DNA from: Ostreococcus lucimarinus CCE9901
Lineage: Eukaryota; Chlorophyta; Mamiellophyceae; Mamiellales; Bathycoccaceae
DNA length: 64,000 bases
NCBI RefSeq assembly: GCF_000092065.1
Contig: NC_009357.1
Span: 434,001 to 498,000 of the forward strand
Direction of reading: 5' to 3'
In this document: in pieces, positions 39,961 to 49,995 of the stretch
Position numbering within the stretch: position 1 is the stretch's first letter
Layout of the letters: each line of letters opens with the position of its first letter
The notes under the pieces: generated by a model
The model's input: only the letters and a program-made list of their open reading frames with translations
Database searches by the model: none
Told to the model about the DNA's origin: nothing
Position numbers and translations under genes: made by a program

Positions 39961-42777
39961 ATGGCGCGCTCGAGCGCGGAGGCGCGGGAAATCGACGCGG
40001 GGGCGCTTCGACACGCGGTGGAAGCGGCGAAACGACGAGGGAACGAGGCGTTCGCGAGACGGGCGTACGGGGAGGCGATGGAGGCGTACACGGTGGCGAT
40101 CGCGGGACGCGAGGACGATAAAACGCTGTATTCGAATCGGAGCGCGGCGGCGCTGGGGATGGGGTTGGTGGAGGAGGCGTTGCGGGACGCGGCGGCGTGC
40201 GTGCGCGCGGACGAGACGTGGGCGAAAGGGTATTATAGGTTGGGATGCGCGCTCATGTCGGCTTTTGAGAGCGGTAAGGCCGTGGCGGCGTTTAGACGTG
40301 GATTGGAGCTCGCGCCGGAGAGCGTGGACATGAAAGAGCGGCTGGAAGAGGCGGAAGTGTTGTACGAGGACGAGCGCGAACGCGTCGTCGCGGAGACGAG
40401 AGCGGCGCGGAGGAATTTGGCGTATAAACTTCGACAAGCGCGCGCGGAAGATCGTCGCACGGAGACCCTTAACTCTTGGAAGCAGGCAATGTCTGGACCG
40501 GATTGGGAGTTGGAGGATTACGAGTGGAGACCGACGTTTATTCCTCAGATGTGTTTGCGAAAACTCGACGCCAGTCTCTTCGACATGGATCCCGGAAGGT
40601 TGAATATCATCGCTTACGCGCACGCGTTGAGCGAGCTCGGGGCGCCCAAGAAAGCATTAAAATTGCTCGAGGATAACGTGCGCATCGCTGCGTATAAAGA
40701 GGCGATAGAGTTGACGGTTGCGGACGCTGAACCCGGGGAATTAAACTCGGCGTTGGTCGTCTCGGCAGGGGGGGGCATCTTGCCGCTCATCACCGCTCGG
40801 GCAGGGCTGAAGAGCGTGATAGGCGTCGAACGAAACCGATTTTTATATCGTATGGCAAAACAAGTTTTAAAATCCAACGCTGGACAGTTTGCGAAAGGGA
40901 CGATTCAATTACTAGATCAAAAACTCGACAAGTGTTCGCTCATGGAGGAAGATGACGCAAGCGACGACAAGCCGCAAATCGTACCTCAGCCGTCCGATCT
41001 CGTAGTCACGGACTTACTCGATCACGCGACGTTCGGATTAGGGCTGTTGAGAGCCATCGATCACGTGGGAGAGAAGAAGTTGGCGACTCCCGGCGCTCGT
41101 GTCATTCCTTCTCGCGTTCGAGTAAAGGCTCAACTCATCGAGCTTCGTTTGGATCAAGTCAGCGGATTTGATTTGAGTGCGTTGAATGCTTATAGATGGC
41201 ACCCGCAAGCAGCGAAGTTAGACCTCTTTTCGGAACCTCACATTGTGCTTTCTGATCCTTTCGACGTGTCAGATATTGACACGCAACAACGCTTGACGAC
41301 GGCGCTCGCCGGCAAGAAGCCCTCGAGCTCGATGGAGCAAGACGATATCACGTACGTCACATCGATTAAAGAGGGGACATGGAACGCGATTGCCTTTTGG
41401 TTCGAGTGTGAGCTTTGCGATGGAGTCGAGCTGAAAAGTTACGATGTCGACGGCGATCGGGGCGCCGCGGCGAGCTCTTGGGGCGCGGCGGTGCAGTATT
41501 TGGATGAGATACCCATCAAGTGCGGTGAATCCATCGAACTTCGAATTCAGCGCGATTCTGATCGACTTTACTTTTCGTCGACCCCGCCCTCGACGCGTCC
41601 ACGGCACGCCAATATTCCCAGTTGGCATTACGACATGTTGAACGACGCCTCGCGCAACAACGCATACGAATGCTCGATCAAGAGCGCGATAGCACGTCGT
41701 AAAGAACTGAAGTTGCGGAATGAAGTCTTGGACGTCGGCGCGGGTAATGGGCTACTTTCCATGTTTGCCATGCGTGCCGGTGCCGATTCTGTGTATGCGG
41801 TCGAGATGAGCCCTCACATGTGCGACGCGGGTGAGGAAACGGTTTGCATGAACGGTTATGGAACTTCCATCATGTATCTCAATCGCGATGCTCGACGATT
41901 GTTCACCAAGGAATCGGAAGGATTGATCAAGCACGGCTTGAAACCTGACGGCAACCCGCCCGAGATGGAGAGGAAATCGAATGTGCTCGTGTATGAGGTG
42001 TTTGACAGCGGGTTGATCGGCGAGGGCGCGCTGCACATTGTTGGGATGGCGAAGCATCGTTTACTTGCCCCAGATGCGACGCTTATACCTCGAGCGGCGA
42101 CAGTATACGCTCAACCTATTCAGTTGCGAACTCACGAAGTCTCGGGATTTGATTTTTCTCAGGCCAACCGCTGGCGTTGGCGAGACGACTACGAGGGCAT
42201 CAACCTCGAGCTTTGCCGCGAGAAGTGGAAGCCCCTTGCGCCATGGAAGCCGGTGTTTGACTTTGATTTCAACAAGTACATCGAAAATTTGAACCCGGCG
42301 CAAAATATGATGGAGTTTGAGGTCGATGAGGATGGAATATTCAACGCTGTGGCCTTTTGGTTCAAGCTCGAGTTGGACGACGAAAACGAATTGACGACTT
42401 CGCCGTACGTTGGCTCGCAAAAAGGGAAGACGTGGCAACAGGCGGTGCAGTACGTCGAGGAACTTAAGGTCAGCGTGGGAGACATCATGCCTTTGATTGC
42501 ATCTCACGACACGTATGGGATCAATTTTGAAGTGGACGATACGAAGCTGAAAAATAGAGTGACGAAACGCACGGGCGTCCCGGCGTACGACTCGAGCTGG
42601 CACGTCGCCCATGAGAGAATCAACGATGCATCCAAAGGCATCGCGAAAGCCGTGGCGCAGAATCCGATCGCGTACAGAGAAGCTGCAGAAACCGCAGTTG
42701 CGATCGGAAGTCGATCGCAAGACTTTGGGATGTGCGCGGAGGACGGCGCCGACTATTGCTTAAAATTTATGGGGTGA
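39961..42777 (+). CDS. TPR-containing, two-domain protein arginine methyltransferase (PRMT7/9-like)
   Basis: 938 aa. Residues of about 10-130 form TPR repeats (KRRGNEAFARRAYGEAMEAY and following). Two methyltransferase-type modules follow. The first (about 250-540) has a weak SAM motif, SAGGGILP, and VVTDLLDHATFG where the catalytic double-E loop should be. The second (about 555-900) has a full set: NDASRNNAYECSIKSAI, VLDVGAGNGLLSMFA, and YEVFDSGLIGEG with both loop glutamates. The second module is therefore the likely active one. TPR plus two modules recalls animal PRMT9; PRMT7 lacks TPRs. Expected activity is methylation of arginine in nuclear or cytosolic proteins. Confidence 0.85.
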   Translation: MARSSAEAREIDAGALRHAVEAAKRRGNEAFARRAYGEAMEAYTVAIAGREDDKTLYSNRSAAALGMGLVEEALRDAAACVRADETWAKGYYRLGCALMSAFESGKAVAAFRRGLELAPESVDMKERLEEAEVLYEDERERVVAETRAARRNLAYKLRQARAEDRRTETLNSWKQAMSGPDWELEDYEWRPTFIPQMCLRKLDASLFDMDPGRLNIIAYAHALSELGAPKKALKLLEDNVRIAAYKEAIELTVADAEPGELNSALVVSAGGGILPLITARAGLKSVIGVERNRFLYRMAKQVLKSNAGQFAKGTIQLLDQKLDKCSLMEEDDASDDKPQIVPQPSDLVVTDLLDHATFGLGLLRAIDHVGEKKLATPGARVIPSRVRVKAQLIELRLDQVSGFDLSALNAYRWHPQAAKLDLFSEPHIVLSDPFDVSDIDTQQRLTTALAGKKPSSSMEQDDITYVTSIKEGTWNAIAFWFECELCDGVELKSYDVDGDRGAAASSWGAAVQYLDEIPIKCGESIELRIQRDSDRLYFSSTPPSTRPRHANIPSWHYDMLNDASRNNAYECSIKSAIARRKELKLRNEVLDVGAGNGLLSMFAMRAGADSVYAVEMSPHMCDAGEETVCMNGYGTSIMYLNRDARRLFTKESEGLIKHGLKPDGNPPEMERKSNVLVYEVFDSGLIGEGALHIVGMAKHRLLAPDATLIPRAATVYAQPIQLRTHEVSGFDFSQANRWRWRDDYEGINLELCREKWKPLAPWKPVFDFDFNKYIENLNPAQNMMEFEVDEDGIFNAVAFWFKLELDDENELTTSPYVGSQKGKTWQQAVQYVEELKVSVGDIMPLIASHDTYGINFEVDDTKLKNRVTKRTGVPAYDSSWHVAHERINDASKGIAKAVAQNPIAYREAAETAVAIGSRSQDFGMCAEDGADYCLKFMG

Positions 42778-42901
42778 TGGGTGCGGCGAAGATGATTTTA
42801 AGTGAAAGATTTAGACTTTGATTACATCGCAATCGCTTCTTCTAAACAAAATCTTCCGTTCGAATCTAAATTATACCAAACAGCCAAGCTCAGCCAAAGA
42901 A

Positions 42902-43857
42902 TTAAGCGACAATCATGTTGTTCGCCTCCGCGAAGCGCTTCTTTTCGGCCGCCGCCGCCGAGGCGTCCATCTTCGCCAACTTGGCCTCCTTCCACTTCGG
43001 GATGTAAAGCGGCTTCGGGCCCTTCGGCGCGCGCTTGTTCTGCTTCACCGGTTCCGAACCATTTTCCGCCAACCACTGCTTGCGTTCCGGATCCGCATCA
43101 ATGTACGGCAACGACGCCAAATCCAACCCGGCGCGCTTCGCCATCTCCTCCAACCCGAGCTTGTTGAGCGTCTTCAACGCATTGGTGGAGATGCGCAGGC
43201 GCACGTAGCGCTTTTGCTCCGGCCAGTAGATGCGCTTGTACTGTTATCGATAAAATATTCTCTCCGTCAGTCTCTCACTCACACACTCGTCCTGCGCGTC
43301 GCCAAGTCGTCGCGCGCGCCCGTTCAGGGTTTCAGGGTTGCCCCCAGCCTTTCGCCATCGTCCTCGCGCGTCACGCACCTGTAAGTTAACCTGCTGCAGC
43401 GTCTTGTTACGAATGTGCGAGAACGAAACAGTGCGACCGTTGTTCGCCTTCTTCCCCGTCAACATGCACTTGCGTCCGGACATCCCGTGAAGGTCTGTTT
43501 CCGCGCGCGAAATCGCGACCGTCAGTCCGCCATCCAAATCACCCAATCGCGCGCGCGAGCCCGTCCATCGTCATCGTCCGCACCGCCGCGAACGCGCGCT
43601 AAATATTTCGCCGCGCGCGTTTCCGCGACGTTCACGACGCCCCGCGCGCGAACGCGCGCGCGCGACGCTCGCATTCGCGCGCGGGTCGCCCGACCCCAGC
43701 CTCGCGTCGTCGCGTCGCGACACGTACTCTCCACGACGAGCGGCGCGCGCTTGACCGCGGCGGCGCCGCGCATCATCGTTCGCTTTAATCCATCGTTATT
43801 CCCGGTGACGAACGAGTTCGTCGGGCGCGCGAGGGACGTCGTCGAGGACGCGAACAT
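42902..43857 (-). CDS. RPL28: Plastid ribosomal protein bL28
   Basis: Three exons, 43857-43728, 43494-43379 and 43240-42902, giving 194 aa. The introns (233 and 138 nt) have GTACGT and GTGCGT donors and CTGAC at 43525-43521 and 43270-43266. Exon 1 is a transit peptide starting [16 protein letters not shown]. Exon 2 gives [16 protein letters not shown] and [13 protein letters not shown]; exon 3 continues [22 protein letters not shown]. Together these read straight through the bL28 fold. The C-terminal extension of about 70 residues is Lys/Ala-rich, longer than bacterial L28 and usual for plastid forms. It is part of the 50S subunit in the chloroplast. Confidence 0.94.
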
Positions 43858-44001
43858 CGTGCGCGCGGTGTGACGTCCGCGCGCGAGGGTTTTCGTCGAT
43901 CGATCGTCTTTGGTCCGTGTTGCGGTCGTGCGCGAAAGGGAGACCGAGGTCGCGCGCGCGCGCGAGTTCGCGACGCGACGGGGCGCGCGATCGTCGCGCG
44001 G

Positions 44002-44427
44002 ATGGACGCGTCGCGAGATGGGATCTCGAAGCTCATGCTCGCGGAGAAAGAGGCGCAGGCGATCGTGAGCGCGGCGCGCGAAGGTGCGAACGCGAGGGCG
44101 ATCGAAACGACGGGGCGACGGACGACGGGGGGAACGCGTCGCGGTGACTGACGACTGCGCGCGCGCGATGCGCGGTGAAACGCAGAGAAAACGGCGCGGT
44201 TGCGCGCTGCGGTGGAGGAGGCGAAGGGGGAGATCGCGGCGTACAGGGCGGAGCGGGAGGCGCGGTACGCGCGCATGGTGGCGGAGCAAACCGGGAACAA
44301 GGCGGAGACGGATTCGAGGTTGAAAGCGGAGTACGATGAGGAGATGGCGAAGCTTCAAGCGAAAGTGAGCGCGGCGAAGTCGACTGTGGTTCACGATTTG
44401 CTCTCGGCGGTGAAAGATGTGAAATGA
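44002..44427 (+). CDS. V-type H+-ATPase subunit G
   Basis: Two exons, 44002-44083 and 44186-44427, giving 107 aa. The 102-nt intron has a GTGCGA donor, CTGAC at 44148-44152 and a GCAG acceptor. The spliced start is MDASRDGISKLMLAEKEAQ, then AIVSAARE joined to EKTARLRAAVEEAKGEIAAYR. This is the subunit G pattern (LLAAEQEAQ.IV..AR....RL.QA..EA..EI..YR) at the standard length. Subunit G pairs with E to form the peripheral stalk of the vacuolar proton pump. It is divergent from bL28, with 144 bp between start codons. Confidence 0.92.
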
Positions 44428-44720
44428 AGTAGCGAGCGCGAGTAGCGACGACGCTTTTAGCCAGCGCGCGAGACGCGAGTTGTGTAGTTGCATCGATTTT
44501 AGTGCAGTATTGTACAATGGTAAGCAAATTCTAATGAGTACGCAGCGAAAAGCCAAAAAAAACAGCGCGAACAATGTGTTTGTGTGTTCGATTTTTCTCT
44601 TCCGAGATGGGATGTTGGTGTGTACAGGAAGATGGAGGTGAAGTTCGCACTCTCTCCGTGTTGCAAGCCAGCCGACGATTTTCGATGTGATGCACATCGT
44701 CGGCGCGCACGAGGACCAAT
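44428..44720. other. Convergent intergenic region with 9-bp-arm hairpin
   Basis: Non-coding stretch between V-ATPase G and MYB stop codons. A perfect inverted repeat, GCCGACGAT (44672-44680) and ATCGTCGGC (44697-44705), spaced 16 bp, sits 15 bp beyond the MYB stop and would fold in either 3' UTR. Confidence 0.5.
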
Positions 44721-45404
44721 TTAGTCCTTGCCCGTGGCAGAAGTGATGTCGTGAATACTCGACCTTCGCTTATTATCCTTCTTGCTCATGCTGTTAAGCC
44801 TGATGAAGTATTTCTGAGCGTGGGATGCCACTTGAGTGGGCGTTCGTGAGATGACAAAGTTTCTGCTGATACTTCGCCAATCTCCCTTGCCGAACTTGTT
44901 CAAACCGAGAAGGAACAATTTGTGCTCTTCTTCAGTCCATGGAACGCCTTTGCGACGCTCTTGTTCGCCAGTCTTAGGGGCAGCTTTGGACTTTTTCGCC
45001 GCCGGCGCCTGCACGGGCGCGGGCGCCGGCGTTGGCGGCGGAGCCGTCGCCTTGAGAGGTTTCGCCGGCGCAAAGTTGAAGCTCACTTCCGCGGTGACGT
45101 GGTGATCACTGTCATCGTCATAGTCTGGAAGCTGTACGAGACCAGCTTCGATATTTCGCACGTCTTCTTCCAACTTGCTGAATCGATTCTTCAAGTCGTG
45201 GACGCCCTTTTGCGGCATCTGTTCTTGAAGTTGGCCCCAGTAATCATCGCCCGTGATGGGCCAAGACCCATCGTACTGCGCCAAACTCGTTTCAAAGAAT
45301 TTGTCCTCCTCAAACGTCCAGCTCACCGAGTCGCTCCCGAGCAACCCGAGGTTAGCGTACGTGAAACCGGCGTCGCCGCCGTAGCCAAAATCCAACGTCG
45401 ACAT
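44721..45404 (-). CDS. DIVARICATA-type MYB/SANT transcription factor (SHAQKYF class)
   Basis: 227 aa. An N-terminal SANT-like domain ([20 protein letters not shown], about 25-85) is followed by an Ala/Pro linker and a single MYB repeat, [21 protein letters not shown], with the third-helix motif [10 protein letters not shown] (about 150-205). This double layout is that of plant DIVARICATA proteins, which bind I-box or GATA-like sites; in other members the SANT part mediates protein contacts. The basic C-terminus KKDNKRRSS may be nuclear localising. The upstream region of 1 kb holds a copy of element A. Confidence 0.9.
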   Translation of the reverse strand: MSTLDFGYGGDAGFTYANLGLLGSDSVSWTFEEDKFFETSLAQYDGSWPITGDDYWGQLQEQMPQKGVHDLKNRFSKLEEDVRNIEAGLVQLPDYDDDSDHHVTAEVSFNFAPAKPLKATAPPPTPAPAPVQAPAAKKSKAAPKTGEQERRKGVPWTEEEHKLFLLGLNKFGKGDWRSISRNFVISRTPTQVASHAQKYFIRLNSMSKKDNKRRSSIHDITSATGKD

Positions 45405-46424
45405 GTTCGGCGTTTGTCGTTAATTTAATGAAGGTGAGAAAATGTGCGTTCGGTCGTCGAACAATGTGTTCGCTCGATCGATCTAGATGTGGTTCCTTAC
45501 GACGACAACGCGACTAGACCCGACGTCTAGCGCAAAAAATTGATATCAATCACTCGTCCGTCCTCTGTCGTTCGCGCGCGCGCCACGTGTCGTCAGTCAC
45601 TTCGCACTGTTTACCCATACGCCAATTTGGGATCTGATCTCGGTTCGTTCGCCTTCGCCGACCCTCCACGAGTCGAAACTCAAGAAATGACCCCCCGCCC
45701 CGGGAAAATCCCAGTGAAATCTTTCCGGGTGTCCGCGCGTTCGGTCCCCCGTTTCGAGGTTACCGCCGACGCCCGCCCCCCCCCCGCGCGCGCGTCGCCG
45801 CGTCCCGCCCCCCCCGCGCGCGCGATCGACGCTCAATCTTTCCCTCCACCGTTTCCGATCGTCTCCCAGGGCTCACCGCGTTCGCGCGCGCGTCCCCACC
45901 GCCCGCGCGCCGTCGCGAAATCCCGAGGGCGCGTCGCGTCTGATTCCGTTGCCGCACCTCGTCGCGACGCGTTCGCGCGTCGCGCGTCGCGCCTTTTCGC
46001 GCGACCTTCGACGCGAGCGTCCGAGATTTGTTTCCTTTCGATCCCTCGCGAAGTCGCGCGCGAGAATCGAGAGGTCCGAGCGGCGCGCGCGGCGTCGCCG
46101 AGTGTCGCGCGCGCGTCCTGCGGTTAGGGCGCCGCGCCGTCTCCACCGCGCCTCGCGCCCCGTGGACGCGCGCGGACCGCGGGAAATGGATCGCGCCGTC
46201 GAGTCGCGATTCGTCGTTCGGGGGGGGGTCGGCGCGCGCGACGCGAAGATTCGGTGAGATCTCGATTTTTCGCGAAGGGGCGCGTCGTTTCGCCGTTGAT
46301 GGCGTCTTGGAGGGATTAAACGCGTGAAATTTCTCGCATGTATACATAGGGCGCGGGGCACGCGACGCGAGGCGCCGTCGCGCCGTCGCGCCATCGCGCG
46401 ACGCGGCGACCGCGCGACCGCGCG
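45405..46424. other. 1-kb gene-free stretch with element A and a G-box
   Basis: The longest interval without a credible gene in this window. It holds an exact element A (ACTGTTTACCCATAC, 45606-45620), CACGTG at 45584-45589, C-runs near 45775-45815 and a TATA-like ATGTATACATA near 46338. Long frames here are Arg/Pro/Ala-rich on both strands and look like composition artefacts. Confidence 0.5.
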
Positions 46425-48302
46425 ATGGCGGTGGAGGACGCGGAGGACGTGGAGGACGTGGAGGATATCTTTCTCGACGTCGCGCGGCGCGCGGGACGGC
46501 GCGGCGAGGACGCGCGGCGCGGCGAGGACGCGCGCGATGGCGCGGCGACGACGGCGGGCGCGGCGGCGACGGGGGGAGTGGGGACGGCCGAGCGAGGGCT
46601 CGGACGGAGCGCGCGAGCGATGGAGGCGGTGGTGGACGCGCGCGCGCGACGGCGGGGGGGGGCGGGCGGTGACGGCGAAGGCGAAGGCGAAGGCGGAGGC
46701 GAAGGCGGAGGCGGGCGCCGGCCGGGGACGGCGAAGATTTTCGTTCACACGTTTGGGTGCTCGCACAATCACTCGGATTCGGAGTTCATGGCGGGACAAT
46801 TGCGGCGGTACGGGTACGAACTCGTGGACGCGCCGGAGAAGGCGGATGGGTGGTTGGTGAATACGTGCACGGTGAAGAATCCGAGCCAGAGCGCGATGAA
46901 CACCGTCATCGAACGAGGCAAAGCGGCGAATAAAGCGATGGTCATCGCGGGATGCGTGCCGCAGGGCGATAAGGGTGCGAAGGAGTTACGAGATGTCAGC
47001 CTGTTGGGCGTGACGCAGATTGATCGCGTGGTGGAGGCGATGGAGCGAACGTTGGCGGGCGACACCGTGCGGATGCTGGAGAAGAAAGCCTTGCCCTCGC
47101 TCGATTTGCCAAAGGTGCGACGGAACGAGTTCGTGGAAATACTGCCGTTAAGCACGGGCTGTTTAGGTGCGTGTACGTATTGCAAGACGAAACACGCGCG
47201 CGGTGATCTCGGGTCGTACGAGATTTCTGCGTTGGTGAGTCGAGTCGAACAAGCGATGGCGGAGGGCGTCTCGGAAGTGTGGCTGTCTTCAGAAGACACT
47301 GGCGCGTATGGGATCGATTTGGGCACCGATGTCGCCGCATTATTTCGCGCCATCACTGCGGTTTTGCCCACGGATGGGTCGGTGATGCTTAGACTCGGCA
47401 TGACGAACCCACCGTACATCTTGGCGCACCTCGACGCCGTCGCCGAAGCGATGCGGCATCCATCAGTGTACGCCTGGATGCACATTCCGGTACAGAGTGG
47501 ATCCAACGCTGTCTTGGAGGGCATGAAGCGCGAGTACACGGTGGAAGAATTCAAACGCGTGTGCGATACGTTGCTCGCCGCCGTGCCAGGCATGGTCATC
47601 GCGACGGATATCATTTGCGGTTTCCCGGGGGAAACCGACGAGCAATGGCAAGAAACCATGAGCCTGATTGAAGAATATAAATTTCCAGAGGTTCACATTT
47701 CGCAGTTCTATCCTCGGCCTGGGACTCCCGCGGCGAAGATGAAGCGAGTGCCGACACAAATAGTCAAGGCACGTTCGCGCGAGCTCACAGCGCTCTTCGA
47801 GTCATACATGCCTCACGAGCACTTGGTTGGTAAAACCGAACGCGTTTGGGTGAGTGATATCGCGCGCGACGGCACATCGCTCGTCGCTCATACGAAAAAC
47901 TACACACAAATACTCTTACCTGGAGGCGAAGACCAAAGAGCGCGCTTGATGGGGCGGAGTGCCATGGTTGAAATTTACGAAGCGGCCCGTTGGTCTTGCA
48001 AGGCGAGAGTTTTAGAAGTCTTAGAAGTTGATCCTACCGTTGCCAGGGTAAAGCTTAACGTTATTTCGAGTGAAGAGGAGGCAAAAGCCATTCGTGAGAA
48101 GCTGACGAAAGGCAAACGCGTTCGCATGAAGAAGACTGAGGCGAACGGTTGCTCGACGTGCGGAAGCGACACTCCGTGCTCATCCGCCGAGACGACAGCA
48201 TTGTACGCGCGGTACTTTACGATTGAAGCCGCTTTAGTCGCCGGTGTGTGCGTTGGCGCAGTCGGTCTCGCGTATGCGACGTTATCTCGCTCTAGATACT
48301 AG
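46425..48302 (+). CDS. CDKAL1: CDKAL1-like tRNA methylthiotransferase
   Basis: 625 aa. After a Gly/Ala low-complexity N-terminus, the UPF0004 domain has its three cluster cysteines (VHTFGCSHN near residue 110, [18 protein letters not shown]). The radical SAM domain has [18 protein letters not shown] (CxxxCxxC, about residue 245) and [15 protein letters not shown] domain follows, and the protein ends with a single membrane span ([17 protein letters not shown]). CDKAL1-type enzymes add a 2-methylthio group to t6A37 of some tRNAs, and the C-terminal anchor is typical of eukaryotic members at the ER. Confidence 0.95.
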   Translation: MAVEDAEDVEDVEDIFLDVARRAGRRGEDARRGEDARDGAATTAGAAATGGVGTAERGLGRSARAMEAVVDARARRRGGAGGDGEGEGEGGGEGGGGRRPGTAKIFVHTFGCSHNHSDSEFMAGQLRRYGYELVDAPEKADGWLVNTCTVKNPSQSAMNTVIERGKAANKAMVIAGCVPQGDKGAKELRDVSLLGVTQIDRVVEAMERTLAGDTVRMLEKKALPSLDLPKVRRNEFVEILPLSTGCLGACTYCKTKHARGDLGSYEISALVSRVEQAMAEGVSEVWLSSEDTGAYGIDLGTDVAALFRAITAVLPTDGSVMLRLGMTNPPYILAHLDAVAEAMRHPSVYAWMHIPVQSGSNAVLEGMKREYTVEEFKRVCDTLLAAVPGMVIATDIICGFPGETDEQWQETMSLIEEYKFPEVHISQFYPRPGTPAAKMKRVPTQIVKARSRELTALFESYMPHEHLVGKTERVWVSDIARDGTSLVAHTKNYTQILLPGGEDQRARLMGRSAMVEIYEAARWSCKARVLEVLEVDPTVARVKLNVISSEEEAKAIREKLTKGKRVRMKKTEANGCSTCGSDTPCSSAETTALYARYFTIEAALVAGVCVGAVGLAYATLSRSRY

Positions 48303-48332
48303 TTTGATATTGACAACCTACAGTTAGACGCG

Positions 48333-48959
48333 TCACGACGTCCGCCCGCGAGCAACTAGATAAATTTCCTTGCTCTCGCTTCGCGTCGCCTTCGGTTTGA
48401 ACCAATTTAGCTTGGCAAACCGTGGCTTACACGCTGCGACAAGTGCCTCTACGCTTCCGTCACCTTCTAAAATCTTCACTACCAAGTCGCCACGCAAACG
48501 CAACGCGCCTTCGCCGCCGCCGCGACTCATCGCGACATCTACCGCGCACTCTGCCAAATGCAACGACGCCGCCGCGTCTACGCTCGCAATGCCGCTCGTG
48601 TTCGCCATCATATCGCTAAGAATTAGATCGAACGAGTGCGCCCCGCCGAGTTCATTCAGAGTCGCTTCGTGCGCGTCCCGAACGAGCGTTCTCACGCGTG
48701 CCTCATCGATGTAGCGCATGCCCGATAATTCCACGTCTTGAAGGTCCACTCCTAACACTTCCGTGTGCTTCTCCCCGCGCGCGCAGCAGGCTTGGATCCA
48801 CGCCCCGGGCGCGCAGCCCAAATCGAGGATGCGGCTCTTCGAGCGCAGGAGACGAAACTTGTCGTCCAACTCGACGAGCTTGAGAGCGCTTCGCGCGACG
48901 TATCCGAGCTTACGGGCCGCGACGGCGATCGGGTCTATCGCACGCTTCGCCGCGGACAT
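48333..48959 (-). CDS. FtsJ/RrmJ-type rRNA 2'-O-methyltransferase
   Basis: 208 aa from the ATG at 48959. The SAM motif ILDLGCAPGAWIQA is clear, and the K-D-K-E catalytic set is present: Lys in the ALKLVE start, Asp in LILSDMMANTSG, Lys in LVVKILEG and Glu in SKEIYLVARG. Size and spacing match bacterial RrmJ and mitochondrial MRM2 rather than the longer nucleolar Spb1 or the tRNA enzyme Trm7. No long transit peptide is visible, though the N-terminus RAIDPIAVAARKLGYVARS is basic. An organelle 23S-type rRNA target is likely. Confidence 0.88.
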   Translation of the reverse strand: MSAAKRAIDPIAVAARKLGYVARSALKLVELDDKFRLLRSKSRILDLGCAPGAWIQACCARGEKHTEVLGVDLQDVELSGMRYIDEARVRTLVRDAHEATLNELGGAHSFDLILSDMMANTSGIASVDAAASLHLAECAVDVAMSRGGGEGALRLRGDLVVKILEGDGSVEALVAACKPRFAKLNWFKPKATRSESKEIYLVARGRTS

Positions 48960-49011
48960 TTGTAGGGAGCATAGAATATGTAGGTGCGCTGACTTATGAC
49001 AAACAATAAGC

Positions 49012-49924
49012 TCAAGCACGCGACTTGTACGTGCCGTCTTCCGTGTTCACGATGATGGAGTCGCCGATGTTCACGAAGAGCGGCACGGTCACGACCGCAC
49101 CGGTTTCGATAGTCGCCGGCTTATCGCCACCACTCGCGGTGTTGCCCTTCAATCCCGGATCGGTCTGCACTACCTCGAACGTGTACGGGTTCGGCACCTC
49201 GCAGCCGATGACTTTGCTTTTCCACTGCACGATGCCGCAGTCCATGCCCTCCTTCACAAACTTACTCACCGCTAACGGCGGCACTCGAAGCTCTTCGAAA
49301 GTTTCCATGTTCATGAACATGTAGTCGTCGCCGTCCATGTACGTGTATTGCATAGTATCCTTGGTCACCTCGGCGAGCTCAAACTTTTCGCCAGAGCGAA
49401 ACGTCTTTTCGTTCGTGTTCCCGGTGAGTAAGTTCTTGAGCTTCGTGCGCACGAACGCCGACCCGCGACCGGGCTGTACGTGCATAAATTCTACTCAAGA
49501 CAATCGACGATCGATTTCCGTCAGTCGTGGCCTCGTCTTCGTGCATTTAAGCGATTTGCGCGAGCAGCCGTCGCTCTCGCGCCTGCGAGTGGATAAAGCG
49601 TACGCGTGCCGTTCGTCATCGCCCGCACGCACCGGTGATTCTCCACGGGTTGGAGTCGATCTCGAGCGAGAGTCCAACCTTGAAATCCGCGGTCGAGCAC
49701 GTCAGCGCGTTCACCTGCGGTCACAACGCGTCGTCAGTCGAGGACTCGTTCGCGGCGAGGCGAGGGCTGCTGTCGTCATCGTCATCCCGTCGAGTCGCGT
49801 CGCGAAGCGTCGTCTCGCGAAGGCGTACCTTGACCGGACCGCGGACACTAGACGCACGCTTAGTGACGGTCGACGTGCGCGTGAATGCGCGGACGCTGGA
49901 GATGGATTGCGACGCGGAAAGCAT
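49012..49924 (-). CDS. Organellar translation elongation factor P
   Basis: Three exons, 49924-49829, 49714-49633 and 49490-49012, giving 218 aa. Introns of 114 and 142 nt have GTACGC and GTGCGT donors, with CTGAC at 49737-49733 and 49524-49520. Exon 1 is a transit peptide (MLSASQSISSVRAFTRTSTV); exon 2 gives ADFKVGLSLEIDSNPWRIT, joined to EFMHVQPGRGSAFVRTKL in exon 3. C-terminal OB domains follow (LFVNIGDSIIVNTEDGTY). EF-P eases ribosome stalling at polyproline. The tip residue is Arg (PGRG) where E. coli has the modified Lys34. Its stop is 52 bp from the FtsJ start, same strand. Confidence 0.94.
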
Positions 49925-49995
49925 CGTGTGTGCGTCTTAAAGTGCGGCGTCTGGGCGGGTTGGTTTTCTGTTGTTACACTGTCCTCGTGCGGACA

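Noticed and set aside
45540-46127. Plus-strand frame in the 1-kb gap
   Set aside because: Pro/Arg/Ala-rich with no ATG start and no recognisable motif; overlapped by equally long frames on the other strand.
45873-46799. Minus-strand 308-codon frame
   Set aside because: Antisense to the start of the CDKAL1 gene; Arg/Ala composition only.
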